Origin: Staphylococcus haemolyticus
Lineage (GTDB): Bacteria; Bacillota; Bacilli; Staphylococcales; Staphylococcaceae
DNA length: 64,000 nucleotides
Reading direction: 5' to 3'
Assembly: GCF_006094395.1 (NCBI RefSeq)
Contig: NZ_CP035291.1
Span: 1,364,001-1,428,000, forward strand
Part shown: piece after piece, positions 44,336-52,777 of the stretch
Position numbering within the stretch: position 1 is the first letter of the stretch
Layout: each line of letters opens with the position of its first letter
Made by a program: the position numbers and the translations under genes
The notes under the pieces: generated by a model
What the model saw: the letters and a program-made list of their open reading frames with translations, nothing else
Database searches by the model: none
What the model was told of the DNA's origin: nothing

Positions 44336-44899
44336 TTGAAAACTGTGTATGTAACAGGGTATAAATCTTTTGAACTAAATATTTTCAAAGATGACGCACC
44401 TGAAGTGTATTATTTAAAAGCTTTTATCAAACATAAATTATTACAATATATTGATGAAGGGCTTGAGTGGGTACTTATTCAAGGACAACTTGGTATTGAA
44501 TTATGGACTGCTGAAGTAGTTATTGATTTGCGAGTTGAGTATCCCGATTTAAAATTAGGAATTATAACGCCTTTTTATGGGCATACTTCTAAGTGGAATG
44601 AACAGAATCAAATGAAGTATAATAAAATTGCTCAAGAAGCTGATTTTATGGAAAGTGTACATCATACCGAATATGAAGGACCATTTCAATTTAAACAAAC
44701 AGATCAGTTTATGTTAGATCATACAGATATGACTATACTTATTTATGATGAAGAGCAAGAAGGAAGCCCAAAATTCTTTAAAAGGATGTTAGTTGATTTT
44801 ATAAATAAAACAAACTATACTTGTGATATTGTGGCATTTGATGAACTCACTGATTTTATAAATGATATGCAGTGGGAGCAAGATCAAAGTTTCGAATGA
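44336..44899 (+). CDS. ypsA: YpsA, SLOG-superfamily protein
   Basis: A 187-residue protein of the SLOG fold. The N-terminal [16 protein letters not shown] strand-loop and [17 protein letters not shown] contain the Gly-rich ligand site. TTG at 44336, 10 bases after AGGGTG, gives the expected N-terminus; the in-frame ATG at 44315 is less likely. In S. aureus and B. subtilis YpsA is reported to affect cell division, consistent with gpsB immediately downstream. The ligand is unknown. Confidence 0.88.
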   Translation: MKTVYVTGYKSFELNIFKDDAPEVYYLKAFIKHKLLQYIDEGLEWVLIQGQLGIELWTAEVVIDLRVEYPDLKLGIITPFYGHTSKWNEQNQMKYNKIAQEADFMESVHHTEYEGPFQFKQTDQFMLDHTDMTILIYDEEQEGSPKFFKRMLVDFINKTNYTCDIVAFDELTDFINDMQWEQDQSFE

Positions 44900-44909
44900 G
44901 GTGGAAAAA

Positions 44910-45248
44910 ATGGCAGATGTTTCTTTAAAGCTTTCAGCAAAAGATATCTATGAAAAAGATTTCGAAAAAACTATGGCCCGTGGTTATCGTCGTGAGGAAG
45001 TAGATGCTTTTTTAGATGATATCATTACAGATTATCAAAAAATGGCTGATATGAATAATGAAGTTGTAAAATTGTCTGAAGAAAATAACAAATTAAAAAA
45101 AGAAGTTGAAGAATTAAGACTAAGAGTGGCAACATCAAGACCTTCTGACAATAAATCATTTTCTTCAAACAACTCAAGTTCATCAAACAATAATGTTGAT
45201 ATTTTGAAACGAATTTCAAACTTAGAAAAAGCTGTTTTTGGAAAGTAA
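44910..45248 (+). CDS. gpsB: Cell-division regulator GpsB
   Basis: A 112-residue DivIVA-family coiled-coil protein. The N-terminal domain [20 protein letters not shown] and [18 protein letters not shown] binds penicillin-binding proteins and the membrane. A coiled coil spans about residues 35-75, then a Ser/Asn linker and a short C-terminal helix ([14 protein letters not shown]). ATG at 44910 with GAGGTGG is correct; a longer reading frame to 44862 only overlaps ypsA. It coordinates septal and peripheral wall growth with PBPs. Confidence 0.95.
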   Translation: MADVSLKLSAKDIYEKDFEKTMARGYRREEVDAFLDDIITDYQKMADMNNEVVKLSEENNKLKKEVEELRLRVATSRPSDNKSFSSNNSSSSNNNVDILKRISNLEKAVFGK

Positions 45249-45318
45249 TTTAACTTAGCTTAATTAATGAGTGTTATCAATTGGATATTTATTGAAAAAT
45301 GTTAAGTATTCAATTAGC

Positions 45319-45345
45319 AACAGATATTCTATAAAAATATCTGTT
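45319..45345. other. 10-bp inverted repeat between gpsB and rnpB
   Basis: AACAGATATT-CTATAAA-AATATCTGTT is a perfect hairpin. It may end gpsB transcription, although no T run follows on the plus strand. Confidence 0.4.
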
Positions 45346-45377
45346 ATAGTATAAAATATTATGATATAATCGCAAAA

Positions 45378-45775
45378 GTGATATTTTGGGTAATCGCTAT
45401 AGAAATATAGAGGAAAGTCCATGCTCACACAGTCTGAGATGATTGTAGTGTTCGTGCTTGATGAAACAATAAATCAAGGCATTAATTTGACGGCAACGAA
45501 ATAACCTAAGTCTTATGATATGGTTAAATTAGTTTGAAAGTGCCACAGTGACGTAGCTTTCATAGAAATATGAAGGGTGGAACGCGGTAAACCCCTCGAG
45601 TGAGCAATCCAAATTTGGTAGGAGCACTTGTTTAGCGGAATTCAACGTATAAACGAGACATCTTTATTCGAAATATAAAGATTTGTAGACAGATGGTTAC
45701 CACCGACGTACCAGTACAACTAGTGTACGTTATGAGTACAACGGTACAGAACATGGCTTACAGAAATATCATGAA
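45378..45775 (+). ncRNA. rnpB: RNase P RNA, type B
   Basis: The catalytic RNA of RNase P, which matures tRNA 5' ends. The universal core GAGGAAAGTCCATGCTCAC is at 45410-45428, followed by GTAGTGTTCGTGCTTGATG, GAAAGTGCCACAGTGACGTAG, GGTGGAACGCGGTAAACCCC and the 3' core ACAGAACATGGCTTACAG. GTGATATTTT at the 5' end pairs with the 3' ATATCAT. The order and spacing match the staphylococcal type B RNA. TATAAT at 45365-45370 is its -10 element. Exact ends are uncertain by a few bases. Confidence 0.96.
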
Positions 45776-45782
45776 CTAGTTT

Positions 45783-45812
45783 AGCTCTCCCATTGATTGG
45801 AGAGCTTTTTGT
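45783..45812 (+). terminator. Terminator after rnpB
   Basis: AGCTCTCC (45783-45790) pairs with GGAGAGCT (45799-45806), then TTTTGTTTTTT. Confidence 0.93.
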
Positions 45813-45881
45813 TTTTTACTCATACATAATAAATAAATTTTGTTAACATATAAATATATTTATAAAAAAGGAGAAAACGTA

Positions 45882-47015
45882 ATGTTCCAATTATTAGCAG
45901 TTTGTCCAATGGGATTAGAGGCTGTTGTAGCCAAAGAAATCCAAGAACTCGGTTATGAAACACAGGTTGAAAATGGACGTATCTTTTTTGAAGGTGATGC
46001 TAAAGCTATTGTGCAATGCAATTTATGGTTACGCACAGCTGATCGTATTAAAATTGTTGTAGGTCGTTTCAACGCTTCAACATTTGATGAACTTTTTGAA
46101 AAAACAAAATCGCTACCTTGGGAAAACATTATTGATAAAGAAGGGCAATTCCCAGTTCAAGGTAGAAGTGTTAAATCAACACTGTATAGTGTACCAGACT
46201 GTCAAGCTATTACTAAAAAAGCAATTGTTGAACGTTTAAAGAAAGCTTATGATGAAAAAGGCTGGTTAAATGAAAGTGGTGCTAAATACCCTGTTGAGGT
46301 AGCTATTTTAAAAGATAATGTATTATTGACTATCGATACCTCAGGTTCAGGTTTGAACCGTCGTGGATATCGTATTGCTCAGGGGGAAGCTCCTATTAAA
46401 GAAACCTTGGCAGCGAGTCTAGTACGACTTGCCAATTGGAAGGGAGATACGCCTTTTATAGATCCTTTCTGTGGTTCAGGTACTATTGCCATAGAAGCAT
46501 GTTTAATCGCTCAAAATATTGCACCAGGGTTCAATCGAGATTTTGTTTCTGAAGAATGGAATATTATGCCTCCCAATATTTATGATGATATGCGAGATGA
46601 AGCTGATCAACAAGCTAATTACGATAAAGACATTCGAGTGTTTGCATCAGATATAGATCCTGAAATGGTTGAAATTGCTAAACGTAATGCTGAAGAAGTC
46701 GGTTTGGCAGATATAATCCAATTTAGTGTTAAAGATGTGAATACATTAACAATTGATACCGATGAACCAGTAGCTTTAGTTGGAAACCCTCCATATGGTG
46801 AACGAATTGGAGATAGGGAAGAAGTCGAAGAAATGTATCGTTATATTGGTAAATTAATGAATCAACATTCACATTTATCAACTTACATCTTAACTAGTAA
46901 CAAGGAATTCGAATTTTTAGTTAATCGAAAAGCTACTAAAAGAAGAAAATTATTTAACGGCTACATTGAATGTACTTATTACCAATATTGGGGTAAAAAG
47001 CCAACTACTATATAA
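45882..47015 (+). CDS. 23S rRNA (guanine-N2) methyltransferase RlmL-like
   Basis: A 377-residue enzyme with an N-terminal THUMP domain (about residues 1-160) and a Rossmann methyltransferase domain. The SAM site is FIDPFCGSGTIAIEACLIAQ and the catalytic NPPY motif is VGNPPYGERIGDREEVEEMY. This fits the RlmL/YpsC family that methylates a guanine of 23S rRNA. ATG at 45882 has AAGGAG upstream; the longer reading frame to 45840 overlaps the AT-rich leader. It follows rnpB, as in other Firmicutes. Confidence 0.93.
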   Translation: MFQLLAVCPMGLEAVVAKEIQELGYETQVENGRIFFEGDAKAIVQCNLWLRTADRIKIVVGRFNASTFDELFEKTKSLPWENIIDKEGQFPVQGRSVKSTLYSVPDCQAITKKAIVERLKKAYDEKGWLNESGAKYPVEVAILKDNVLLTIDTSGSGLNRRGYRIAQGEAPIKETLAASLVRLANWKGDTPFIDPFCGSGTIAIEACLIAQNIAPGFNRDFVSEEWNIMPPNIYDDMRDEADQQANYDKDIRVFASDIDPEMVEIAKRNAEEVGLADIIQFSVKDVNTLTIDTDEPVALVGNPPYGERIGDREEVEEMYRYIGKLMNQHSHLSTYILTSNKEFEFLVNRKATKRRKLFNGYIECTYYQYWGKKPTTI

Positions 47016-47083
47016 TTTTTATTAAATTTGTAAATTTTTCTTAATGTATCTAATAATATTTAATTAATTTAATCAATTCATTA

Positions 47084-47124
47084 GCACTCTTATTATTACT
47101 GATGTAAAGTGATAATAAGAGTGT
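47084..47124. other. Hairpin between rlmL-like gene and the epimerase-like gene
   Basis: GCACTCTTATTATTACT (47084-47100) pairs with AGTGATAATAAGAGTGT (47108-47124). No T run follows, so it may be a weak terminator or a processing hairpin. Confidence 0.5.
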
Positions 47125-47180
47125 TAAATATAGATACAAATACATAATTTTATATACATCTTAGTAAGGAGAGAAAAAAT

Positions 47181-47819
47181 ATGCAAACAGTATTAATAAT
47201 AGGCGCAAATGGTAAGGTCTCTATCGAGGCTACTAAATTATTTTTAGAGGATTCTAATTTTAATGTCGATTTATTTTTAAGAAATGCGCATCGAATTCCT
47301 GATTACGCATCAAATCGAGTAACAGTTTATGAAGGTGATGCTAAAAACTCAAAAGATTTAGAGCAAGCACTTGATAAAGTTGATGTTGTATTTGCTAGTC
47401 TATCTGGATCACTAGATATCGAAGCACAAGCTATTGTAGATGCTATGTCTAAAAAAGATGTTAAACGATTAATCTTTGTAGCTGCCCCTGGTATTTACGA
47501 TGAATTACCAGCTAAATTTAATGAATTTAATAAATCTCAATTTGGAGATAAATTGACAAAATATCGTAAAGCTGCAGATATTATAGAAGCATCAACATTA
47601 GATTATACAATTATTCGTCCAGCATGGCTTACATTTAAAAATGAGACAGATTACGAAGTTACATCGAAGGATACTCAATTTAGAGGAACAGAAGTTTCAA
47701 GACGCAGTATTGCAAGTTTAGCTGTACGTATAGCGAAAAACCCAGAACTATATTCTAAAGAAAACATAGGTGTTAATAAACCAAACACTGATGGAGATAA
47801 ACCAGCTTGGTTCAAATAA
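47181..47819 (+). CDS. NAD(P)-binding epimerase/reductase-like protein
   Basis: A 212-residue atypical short-chain dehydrogenase/NmrA-like protein. The dinucleotide-binding motif VLIIGANGKVSIEATKLF is at residues 4-21 (GxNGxV form). VFASLSGSLDIEAQAIVDAM and YTIIRPAWLTF are family-like. There is no clear Tyr-x3-Lys catalytic pair, so it may be a redox-sensing or regulatory member. The ribosome site AAGGAGAG is good. It has no visible operon partner. Confidence 0.85.
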   Translation: MQTVLIIGANGKVSIEATKLFLEDSNFNVDLFLRNAHRIPDYASNRVTVYEGDAKNSKDLEQALDKVDVVFASLSGSLDIEAQAIVDAMSKKDVKRLIFVAAPGIYDELPAKFNEFNKSQFGDKLTKYRKAADIIEASTLDYTIIRPAWLTFKNETDYEVTSKDTQFRGTEVSRRSIASLAVRIAKNPELYSKENIGVNKPNTDGDKPAWFK

Positions 47820-47980
47820 CTATTCTTTATATTTGTTTCAAACTATTGTTGTGATAAAATTTAATAAATAGGTAGCTAGTCAGAAATAATAATTAAAGTT
47901 TTTACTTTAGTAAGTATAATTTTTGTTGAGTAAACTTAAATAGTATATTTAATTTTAAATCTGCCTACCAGATTAAGAAT

Positions 47981-48024
47981 AGCCTGTTACATTAAGTATG
48001 TCTCAGGCTGTTACTTTTTTATTT
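47981..48024 (+). terminator. Possible hairpin before the dynamin-like gene
   Basis: AGCCTG (47981-47986) pairs with CAGGCT (48004-48009) with a 17-base loop, and TTACTTTTTTATTT follows. It could end transcription from upstream or regulate the dynamin-like gene. Confidence 0.45.
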
Positions 48025-48051
48025 GAATGTTTGAAACAAAGGGGACTTAGC

Positions 48052-51000
48052 ATGACTAATAATGAACAATTAGATATTTTATATAAATTAAAAAAAGAAG
48101 TTGAAAAATCAAAAAATTCAACTTTAATACATACTATTAATCAAGTAATAAAAAAGGTATATTTAAATCAATATACCGCTTCTTTTGTTGGTCACTTTTC
48201 GGCGGGGAAATCCACATTAATTAACTTATTATTAGAACAGGATATTCTTCCAAGTTCACCAGTACCTACCACAAGTAATACTGCAATCGTATCTGTTGCA
48301 GATAAACAAGAAATTATAGCTAATTTAGAAAATCAGCAATATACAAAATTAAAAACATATGACGAAGTCAAAAAAATGAATCGTTTAAATGTAGATGTAG
48401 AGTCTGTTGAAATTAATTTTCCTTCTTCAAAATTCAAAAATGGTTTTACGCTTCAAGATACACCTGGCGTAGACTCAAACGTAGCTACACATCAGTCTAC
48501 AACTGAACAATTCATGTATACCAGCAATATTTTGTTCTATACAGTAGATTACAATCATGTACAATCTGCATTAAATTTTCAATTTATTAAAAGAATGAAT
48601 GATGTAGGTATACCAGTCATTTTTATCATTAATCAAATCGACAAACATAATGAAGATGAAATTACTTTTGAAACTTTCAAACAAAGAGTCAATAAATCAA
48701 TAGAAGATTGGGACATTAAACTTACAGATATTTTCTATGTGACAAAATTTGATCATCCCGAAAATGAACTTTCACGTCTTTCTCAATATTTAGTAGAGAA
48801 AGATAATTATAGAGAACCTATTGAGAACTATGTAAATCGTACAGTTAAGTTTATTACAGAGGCTCAATTAGGATATATTCAAAATGAACTACAATACATT
48901 CTAGAACAGCTTAATATAAATGAAGATGAATTTGAACAAGCCTATGCTAAATTTCAACAAAATCAAGCCGTTAGTGAAGAAGCTCGACTCTTAAATAATC
49001 CTGATCAATTACTAAGTTTTTTAAAGCAAAAGCGAAAAGATATATTAGATAATGCATACATTATGACACATGACATGCGTGAAGATATTAGACATTATCT
49101 TGAAAGTATGAGTGATGATTTTAAAGTTGGCGGCCTTTTAAATAAAAAGAAGAAAAAGCAAGAGGAACAAGAAGCACGTTTACAGAATGTTGTTTCAAAA
49201 CTTCAAGACAAAGTTAATCAACAAATTCGACAACCATTGCGAGAGGACATGTCATTTTTAACGCGTTTTATTAATAGCTCTGAGGTTAATCATGATGTAT
49301 TAAATCAACATTACGAAATAGATTCAAGTTTATTTTCCAATTTATATCAACCTCAAACGAGTATAAGTAATACTTATGTACTTACTTTTAGTGATGAAGT
49401 GCTTAAAGCAATTACTAATTTTGTAGAAAAACAATCCAATCCGTTATTTAATCAAGCGATTGATCATACACAAGCTCAAGGTTTAACAGAAGAAACTAAT
49501 GATGATCTACAGATATATGAGCATTATATTGAATTACAAAATTTAAAAGAATCTCTAACTACTAAAAATTATCAACATTATTATATCCATATGGATGACT
49601 CTTTAGATAAATTAATAGGTAGAACTGAAGCAAACTATATAGTAGAAAGCAATGATCAAGTTTTAGAAAAAGAAGAGAAAGCCTCTGATGAAAATTCAAA
49701 TGAGCGTAATACTAAAAAGGTTAACATTCAAGAAGCATTAAACATTATTGAACCTGTACCATTATTTGATAGAACAAAAAATGATATTAAAGATACGTTA
49801 GAACGATTAGAAAATAAACTTGTCAAAATTGGTGTATTTGGTACGTTCAGTGCAGGAAAAAGTAGTTTAATTAATGCCTTATTAGGTGGGCAATACTTAG
49901 TAAGTTCACCGAATCCTACAACTGCAGCTACGACTGAATTATCTTACGGTGAGGATAGTCAAATCACACTTAAAACTGAAGAACAACTATTAAATGAACT
50001 TAATCAACTCATTGAATACCATAATGTTTCTTTCGAATCACTCGAAGCATTTGTCCAATCTGATGTACAACAATTAAAAAACAAATTAGAAAAGAACCAA
50101 CTTGCTTTTGTAAGTGCAGCTCACAAACATTTTTCTATGTATAAAGATATGTTGGATGAAGGTGTGAAACATACGATTTCTCAAGAGGAAATAAAAAAAT
50201 GGAGTGCTGAAGATGAGTTTGCTACTTTTGTTAAAACTGTGCACATCAATTTACCATTAGAATGGTTGAAAGGAAAAATAATCGTTGATTCATTAGGCTT
50301 ACATTCAAACAATCAACGTCATACAAATGAAACTGAACAAATTTTAACTTCATCCGATTTAATTTTATATGTGAGTTATTTTAATCATTCATTTACAGAT
50401 AATGATAAAAACTTCATCGAACATATGAAAGAGATGAATCAACTTAATGAAAATCAAGCATTTAAAATGGTTATCAACGCTGTAGACCTTGCAGAAAACA
50501 GTGATGATTTAGCTGCGGTAAAACATTACGTTAAAGATGCTTTAACTCAAGTAAACTTGAAGTCAGATATCTTTGGTGTTTCAAGTAGACAAGCATTGAG
50601 AGGGAACGATGAAGGTATTAATCAGCTGCGTCATAGCATTGACCAATTTGTAGAAGTTGATTCAAATATAATTTTAGAGCAACAAATGGTTAAACAACTT
50701 GAGCAAATCAATATTTCTTTCGAAGAGATGATTCATGATTATAAAACTAACCAATCTCATATTGAACAACGCCAGCAACAATTGAAGAAATATCAAAATG
50801 AACAAAGGTTACCGAATCAATTGCTATTTACTACCGAACAACATACTAATAATGAAGTTGAAGATCAGATTTATCATTTAAATGGCAGATTAAAATTACA
50901 ATTATTGGATGATGTTAAAAGTATATATAATAGTCAGATGACTCAAAATAGTGATTTTAATGACGAAAAGAAAATTTCTTCTAAAGCATTTTTAGATCAA

Positions 51001-51495
51001 ATACATCAACGACTATATTTAGAACAAAGTTTATTAGTTGAACGAATTAAGAAATATTATAATCGTCAACTTAGCGAACAAGTCGCACCGACAATCCAAA
51101 AATTAAATCAATTGCATGTATTTATTAATACTGATTTTTCAATTATGCCTAATTTTACCGAAAAGGCATTCTTGCGTGTTGATTTAAATGATATGATTAA
51201 TGCTTTACCTAAACAATTAACGAAACGTCGAATTTTGAATCCAAATACTCAACGAGAGTTACAAGAACTAATCAGTTCAAATACGTTAGAGTTATTGCAA
51301 AATCAAATTAGTGAATTTAGACAGGCATTGATTCAGTATGTTGCTTCAATGAATAAAGAAGCTGAAGAGAAATTAGCGCAAATTGAGGATGAGATTCAAG
51401 ATCAAATCGATGAATTATTATCATTTAATTTAGACAATACATTAATCGAGCAATTACGTATTGCGAATCAAAAATTAAACGCACTATTAAAATAG
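48052..51495 (+). CDS. Tandem dynamin-like GTPase (DynA type)
   Basis: A 1,147-residue protein made of two consecutive bacterial dynamin-like modules. The first GTPase has P-loop GHFSAGKSTLIN with Lys53 and switch DTPGVDSN; the second has GTFSAGKSSLIN near residue 605 with the switch DSLGLH in place of DTPG. Both are followed by long helical stalk regions (about 240-560 and 860-1147), which would fold as membrane-binding hairpins. The architecture equals B. subtilis DynA (YpbR), which protects membranes under stress. The ATG at 48052 follows AAAGGGG; an upstream in-frame ATG at 47998 sits inside a hairpin and is rejected. Confidence 0.9.
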   Translation: MTNNEQLDILYKLKKEVEKSKNSTLIHTINQVIKKVYLNQYTASFVGHFSAGKSTLINLLLEQDILPSSPVPTTSNTAIVSVADKQEIIANLENQQYTKLKTYDEVKKMNRLNVDVESVEINFPSSKFKNGFTLQDTPGVDSNVATHQSTTEQFMYTSNILFYTVDYNHVQSALNFQFIKRMNDVGIPVIFIINQIDKHNEDEITFETFKQRVNKSIEDWDIKLTDIFYVTKFDHPENELSRLSQYLVEKDNYREPIENYVNRTVKFITEAQLGYIQNELQYILEQLNINEDEFEQAYAKFQQNQAVSEEARLLNNPDQLLSFLKQKRKDILDNAYIMTHDMREDIRHYLESMSDDFKVGGLLNKKKKKQEEQEARLQNVVSKLQDKVNQQIRQPLREDMSFLTRFINSSEVNHDVLNQHYEIDSSLFSNLYQPQTSISNTYVLTFSDEVLKAITNFVEKQSNPLFNQAIDHTQAQGLTEETNDDLQIYEHYIELQNLKESLTTKNYQHYYIHMDDSLDKLIGRTEANYIVESNDQVLEKEEKASDENSNERNTKKVNIQEALNIIEPVPLFDRTKNDIKDTLERLENKLVKIGVFGTFSAGKSSLINALLGGQYLVSSPNPTTAATTELSYGEDSQITLKTEEQLLNELNQLIEYHNVSFESLEAFVQSDVQQLKNKLEKNQLAFVSAAHKHFSMYKDMLDEGVKHTISQEEIKKWSAEDEFATFVKTVHINLPLEWLKGKIIVDSLGLHSNNQRHTNETEQILTSSDLILYVSYFNHSFTDNDKNFIEHMKEMNQLNENQAFKMVINAVDLAENSDDLAAVKHYVKDALTQVNLKSDIFGVSSRQALRGNDEGINQLRHSIDQFVEVDSNIILEQQMVKQLEQINISFEEMIHDYKTNQSHIEQRQQQLKKYQNEQRLPNQLLFTTEQHTNNEVEDQIYHLNGRLKLQLLDDVKSIYNSQMTQNSDFNDEKKISSKAFLDQIHQRLYLEQSLLVERIKKYYNRQLSEQVAPTIQKLNQLHVFINTDFSIMPNFTEKAFLRVDLNDMINALPKQLTKRRILNPNTQRELQELISSNTLELLQNQISEFRQALIQYVASMNKEAEEKLAQIEDEIQDQIDELLSFNLDNTLIEQLRIANQKLNALLK

Positions 51496-51511
51496 AAGGA
51501 AGGCACAAAAT

Positions 51512-52390
51512 ATGGAAAATCGTGTCCTATTAGTAGATGGAATGGCTTTATTATTTAGACATTTCTATGCTACAAGTTTACACAATCAATTTATGTATAA
51601 TTCAAAAGGTATACCAACTAACGGAATTCAAGGTTTCGTTAGACATATCTTCACAGCAATAAATGAAATCAATCCTAGTCATGTAGCCGTATGTTGGGAT
51701 ATGGGACAATCCACTTTTAGAAATGATATGTATACTGACTATAAGCAAAATCGTCCAGCACCACCAGAAGAGCTTATTCCACAGTTTGACTACGTCAAAG
51801 AAATTTCAGACCAATTTGGATTTATAAATGTTGGAATGACTAATTATGAAGCTGATGATGTGATAGGAACTTTGGCAAGAACATTTTCTGATAATAACGA
51901 GGTCCACATCATCACTGGAGATAAAGACTTATTACAATGCATTAATAATAATGTAGAAGTTTGGTTAATAAAGAAAGGATTTAATATTTATAATCGTTAT
52001 ACCTTAGCTCGTTTTAATGAAGAATATCAGTTAAATCCACAGCAACTAATTGATATTAAAGCTTTTATGGGTGATAGTGCAGATGGATATCCCGGTGTAA
52101 AAGGAATAGGGGAGAAAACAGCCCTCAAATTAATTCAAACCTATGGAAGTGTTGAAAATGTACTTTCAAATATAGATCAATTGACACCTGCACAACGCAA
52201 AAAAATTGAAGCTGACAAAGATAATTTAACTTTATCTAAGCGATTGGCTGAAATATATACCGAAGTGCCACTTAATAGTGTGGAGATTTATAGAGATATG
52301 GCTTATGCACACTCATTAAATCAGATACTTTCAATTTGCAATGAACATGAACTTTATGTTTCTGGAAAATATATATCAACAAAGTTATAA
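51512..52390 (+). CDS. 5'-3' exonuclease, FEN/PolA-N type
   Basis: A 292-residue stand-alone flap nuclease. The N-terminal VLLVDGMALLFRHFYATSLH, the acidic motif NYEADDVIGTLARTFSDNNE and IITGDKDLLQCIN hold the metal ligands. GYPGVKGIGEKTALKLIQTYG is the helix-hairpin-helix for DNA. It resembles the 5' nuclease domain of DNA polymerase I, without the polymerase. The ribosome site GAAGGAAGG is good, and the gene follows the dynamin-like gene after 16 bases. A terminator follows. Confidence 0.93.
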   Translation: MENRVLLVDGMALLFRHFYATSLHNQFMYNSKGIPTNGIQGFVRHIFTAINEINPSHVAVCWDMGQSTFRNDMYTDYKQNRPAPPEELIPQFDYVKEISDQFGFINVGMTNYEADDVIGTLARTFSDNNEVHIITGDKDLLQCINNNVEVWLIKKGFNIYNRYTLARFNEEYQLNPQQLIDIKAFMGDSADGYPGVKGIGEKTALKLIQTYGSVENVLSNIDQLTPAQRKKIEADKDNLTLSKRLAEIYTEVPLNSVEIYRDMAYAHSLNQILSICNEHELYVSGKYISTKL

Positions 52391-52401
52391 CTTAGGACAA
52401 A

Positions 52402-52437
52402 GACTCGAGACTGTAATATGTTTCGAGCCTTTTTTAA
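52402..52437 (+). terminator. Terminator after the exonuclease gene
   Basis: GACTCGAGAC (52402-52411) pairs with GTTTCGAGCC (52420-52429) with G-U and one mismatch, then TTTTTTAAC. Confidence 0.85.
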
Positions 52438-52777
52438 CTACATTTAAATGATGTTCAATATATATTTATTTTTATATTAATAATTAAAATTCTAATTCAC
52501 ACACAATTAAATTAATGCTACAATTAAACAGAACAACTATTGAATTGTTCATTTCAAAAATGATAATTGAAATTTAATACCCGAGAGGAGTTATAAAACT
52601 TTTGTCGAGTAATTTTTTATGCTCTAATATTAAGCAAAAATTCAGACAATATTCATGGTAACTTAATTATCAATCCATTTGATATTGAGCTATGTGTTAT
52701 CGGAATTCCTTTTCAAAAAAATACTCATAACATCAACATCAAGAATATACAACATAGAATAGGAGAGAAGCGCATCA
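52438..52777 (+). promoter_or_regulatory. Leader and upstream region of the giant surface protein gene
   Basis: About 340 AT-rich bases. It holds the short inverted repeat GAACAA-CTATTGAA-TTGTTC at 52531-52550, a strong ribosome-site-like GAGAGGAG at 52583-52590, and a possible short frame at 52602-52661. The true ribosome site AGGAGAG lies at 52761-52767 before the ATG at 52778. No certain promoter hexamers were found. Confidence 0.55.
52602..52661 (+). CDS. Possible 19-residue leader peptide (speculative)
   Basis: A TTG codon 11 bases after GAGAGGAG (52583-52590) opens a frame of 19 residues ending in TAA, with the sequence LSSNFLCSNIKQKFRQYSW. Without that frame the strong ribosome site has no gene. 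It could be a leader peptide for the surface-protein gene or simply chance in AT-rich sequence. Confidence 0.2.
   Translation: MSSNFLCSNIKQKFRQYSW

Noticed and set aside
47998..48051. Upstream ATG start for the dynamin-like gene
   Set aside because: It lies within a hairpin, has no ribosome site, and the ATG at 48052 has AAAGGGG and a family-like N-terminus.
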